Of a DNA stretch of 13,266 nt, positions 12,427 to 13,266 are shown one piece after another. Every line of letters begins with the position of its first letter. Position 1 is the stretch's first letter. The DNA is taken from positions 1-13,266 of the forward strand of contig CAJTOR010000064.1 in the NCBI GenBank assembly GCA_910577675.1, given 5' to 3'. The stretch is from an uncultured Lachnospiraceae bacterium. GTDB taxonomy: Bacteria; Bacillota; Clostridia; Lachnospirales; Lachnospiraceae. The notes under the pieces are model-generated. The model saw only the letters and a list, made by a program, of their open reading frames with translations. It did no database searches and had not been told where the DNA came from. The position numbers and the translations under genes were made by a program.

Positions 12427-13214
12427 GCTTAACAGAAAAACATATAACATACATATGGGAAAATTACAGCCCACAGCACATCTTCTCTCCTATCCCTCCA
12501 CAATACAGCCATACAGAAGCAGAAAAAATAGGAGATCAAATTCTTGTAAATTTTTTACCTCGTTTTTCCGAAGTTTTTCTAAACAGAAATTATGAACAGA
12601 CTGACAATGAATTCTTGGATAATTTATCCAACCAGGAAGAAGAGGCTGACAGCCCTGCTACTCTTTCCAAAACAATATATGAGTTGAAAGATACAATTCT
12701 TAACGCAGTCTTCCATTACCTTGCACAACTTGACCTTCTTTTTGGTCACTGCCAAGTTCGTATCTATAAAGACTTGCTAATATATGAGATTTTAAAAGGG
12801 CGCTATGGCAATCAGTTAGGAAAAAAATTTATGGAACTTAATGAGAAAGACCGAAATACTGTTTCAACCTTCTTGAAGAAACATCACCATAACAACGGAC
12901 AAAGAGATTTTTTCAACGATATATTCTTTGATTTTTTTGGACGCACAGACAATATATACAATGAAAATTTCCCGAAGAACTACACATGTCATTCTGCTGA
13001 AATTTATTACAGGCACACTACAGATACATTCTATTACTATTGTGCAGCGGAAGAAACCGATTACAACAAAAAAAGGTTTTATGTTGCCAAATCACTGTTT
13101 GCAGACTGCACCAAAAATATCTGCCCAATATGGGGAAAATATTGCTTTGGTGTTATCGATAATCAAATTCATTTACGTGCTTCCACACCGGTTATCGATG
13201 GAATACAAATTTAG
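12423..13214 (+). CDS. Unrecognised 263-residue protein at the end of the visible operon
   Basis: I do not recognise the family. Helical in the first two thirds (ELKDTILNAVFHYLAQLDLL, ILKGRYGNQLGKKFMELNEK). A His-rich turn (KKHHHNNGQRDFFNDIFFDFF) and a Cys/Tyr-rich C-terminal third (TCHSAEIYYRH, YYYCAAEE, CTKNICPIWGKYCF) follow, which could bind metal or form a compact beta domain. No membrane segment is seen. I prefer the ATG at 12423, which overlaps the preceding stop as ATGA and lies nine bases after AAAGG; the ATG at 12414 would add three residues. Coupled translation with the preceding gene suggests that the two products act together, perhaps as baseplate parts. The stop TAG is the first three bases of a copy of the window-start terminal repeat. 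Confidence 0.6.
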   Translation: MSLTEKHITYIWENYSPQHIFSPIPPQYSHTEAEKIGDQILVNFLPRFSEVFLNRNYEQTDNEFLDNLSNQEEEADSPATLSKTIYELKDTILNAVFHYLAQLDLLFGHCQVRIYKDLLIYEILKGRYGNQLGKKFMELNEKDRNTVSTFLKKHHHNNGQRDFFNDIFFDFFGRTDNIYNENFPKNYTCHSAEIYYRHTTDTFYYYCAAEETDYNKKRFYVAKSLFADCTKNICPIWGKYCFGVIDNQIHLRASTPVIDGIQI

Positions 13215-13227
13215 GTAATTGCGAAAC
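13212..13227 (+). repeat. Direct-orientation copy of the window-start terminal repeat
   Basis: TAGGTAATTGCGAAAC matches positions 1-16 at 14 of 16 bases, and the inverse of 173-188 at 15 of 16. It may be the left end of another small element that continues past the window edge. It begins exactly at the stop codon of the preceding gene. The 39 bases after it hold nothing I recognise, and no terminator for the operon is visible before the edge. Confidence 0.7.
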
Positions 13228-13266
13228 AAGTGCTAAATTGGATGCCCAGTAGTCAAAAATCCCGGC

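Noticed and set aside
4437..13214. A complete prophage
   Set aside because: HTH switch, tube and spike genes are phage-like, but no capsid, portal, terminase, integrase, holin or lysin is seen, and a toxin-immunity pair is present; a contractile injection system fits better.

Overview
The window reads like a Firmicutes chromosome, most likely class Clostridia and plausibly Lachnospiraceae. This rests on strong AGGAGG-type ribosome sites, A+T-rich intergenic DNA, a Clostridia-like ClpP and a membrane J-protein. The assignment is an inference; no rRNA or tRNA is present.

Layout. (1) Positions 1-188 look like a small element with 18-bp terminal inverted repeats. It is followed by a frameshifted and truncated UvrA-family ATPase remnant (217 to about 1005). 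(2) A minus-strand pair follows: a short AraC-type regulator (2103-1621) translationally coupled to a complete ClpP protease (1624-1010). (3) An intergenic region with an 8-bp tandem repeat leads to a plus-strand DnaJ-domain membrane protein (2541-3422) and the wreck of a small downstream gene (3434-3803). (4) From about 3836 to 4643 there is a phage-like control region: a repressor-type XRE protein on the minus strand, back-to-back divergent promoters around a palindrome, a structured leader, and a Cro-sized HTH protein on the plus strand. (5) From about 4679 to 13214 there is a tightly packed plus-strand operon for part of a contractile injection system (CIS). Its order is: a PAAR-like (DUF4280-type) tip protein fused to a predicted AHH/HNH-family nuclease, an Imm11/DUF1629-like immunity protein, a large predicted sheath protein, an Hcp/gp19-like tube protein, a VgrG/gp27-gp5-like spike, and two proteins I do not recognise. 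A 16-bp copy of the window-start terminal repeat lies on the stop codon of the last gene, so a shared repeat brackets the window.

How it may work together. The tube is expected to be capped by the VgrG-like spike, with the DUF4280 domain as its tip. Sheath contraction would then deliver the tip-linked nuclease, and the adjacent immunity gene implies that the targets include related bacteria. The HTH pair and divergent promoters resemble a prophage decision switch recruited to control a weapon rather than a virus: I see no capsid, terminase, integrase or lysis gene. The AAA+ ATPase, gp25-like and J-like baseplate genes expected of a full CIS are not recognisable here and may lie past the right edge. 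The most unusual points are the tip-nuclease/immunity pair at the head of the operon, the lack of a normal start codon at the right distance from the toxin's ribosome site, and the leader hairpin between the ribosome site and start codon of the Cro-like gene.
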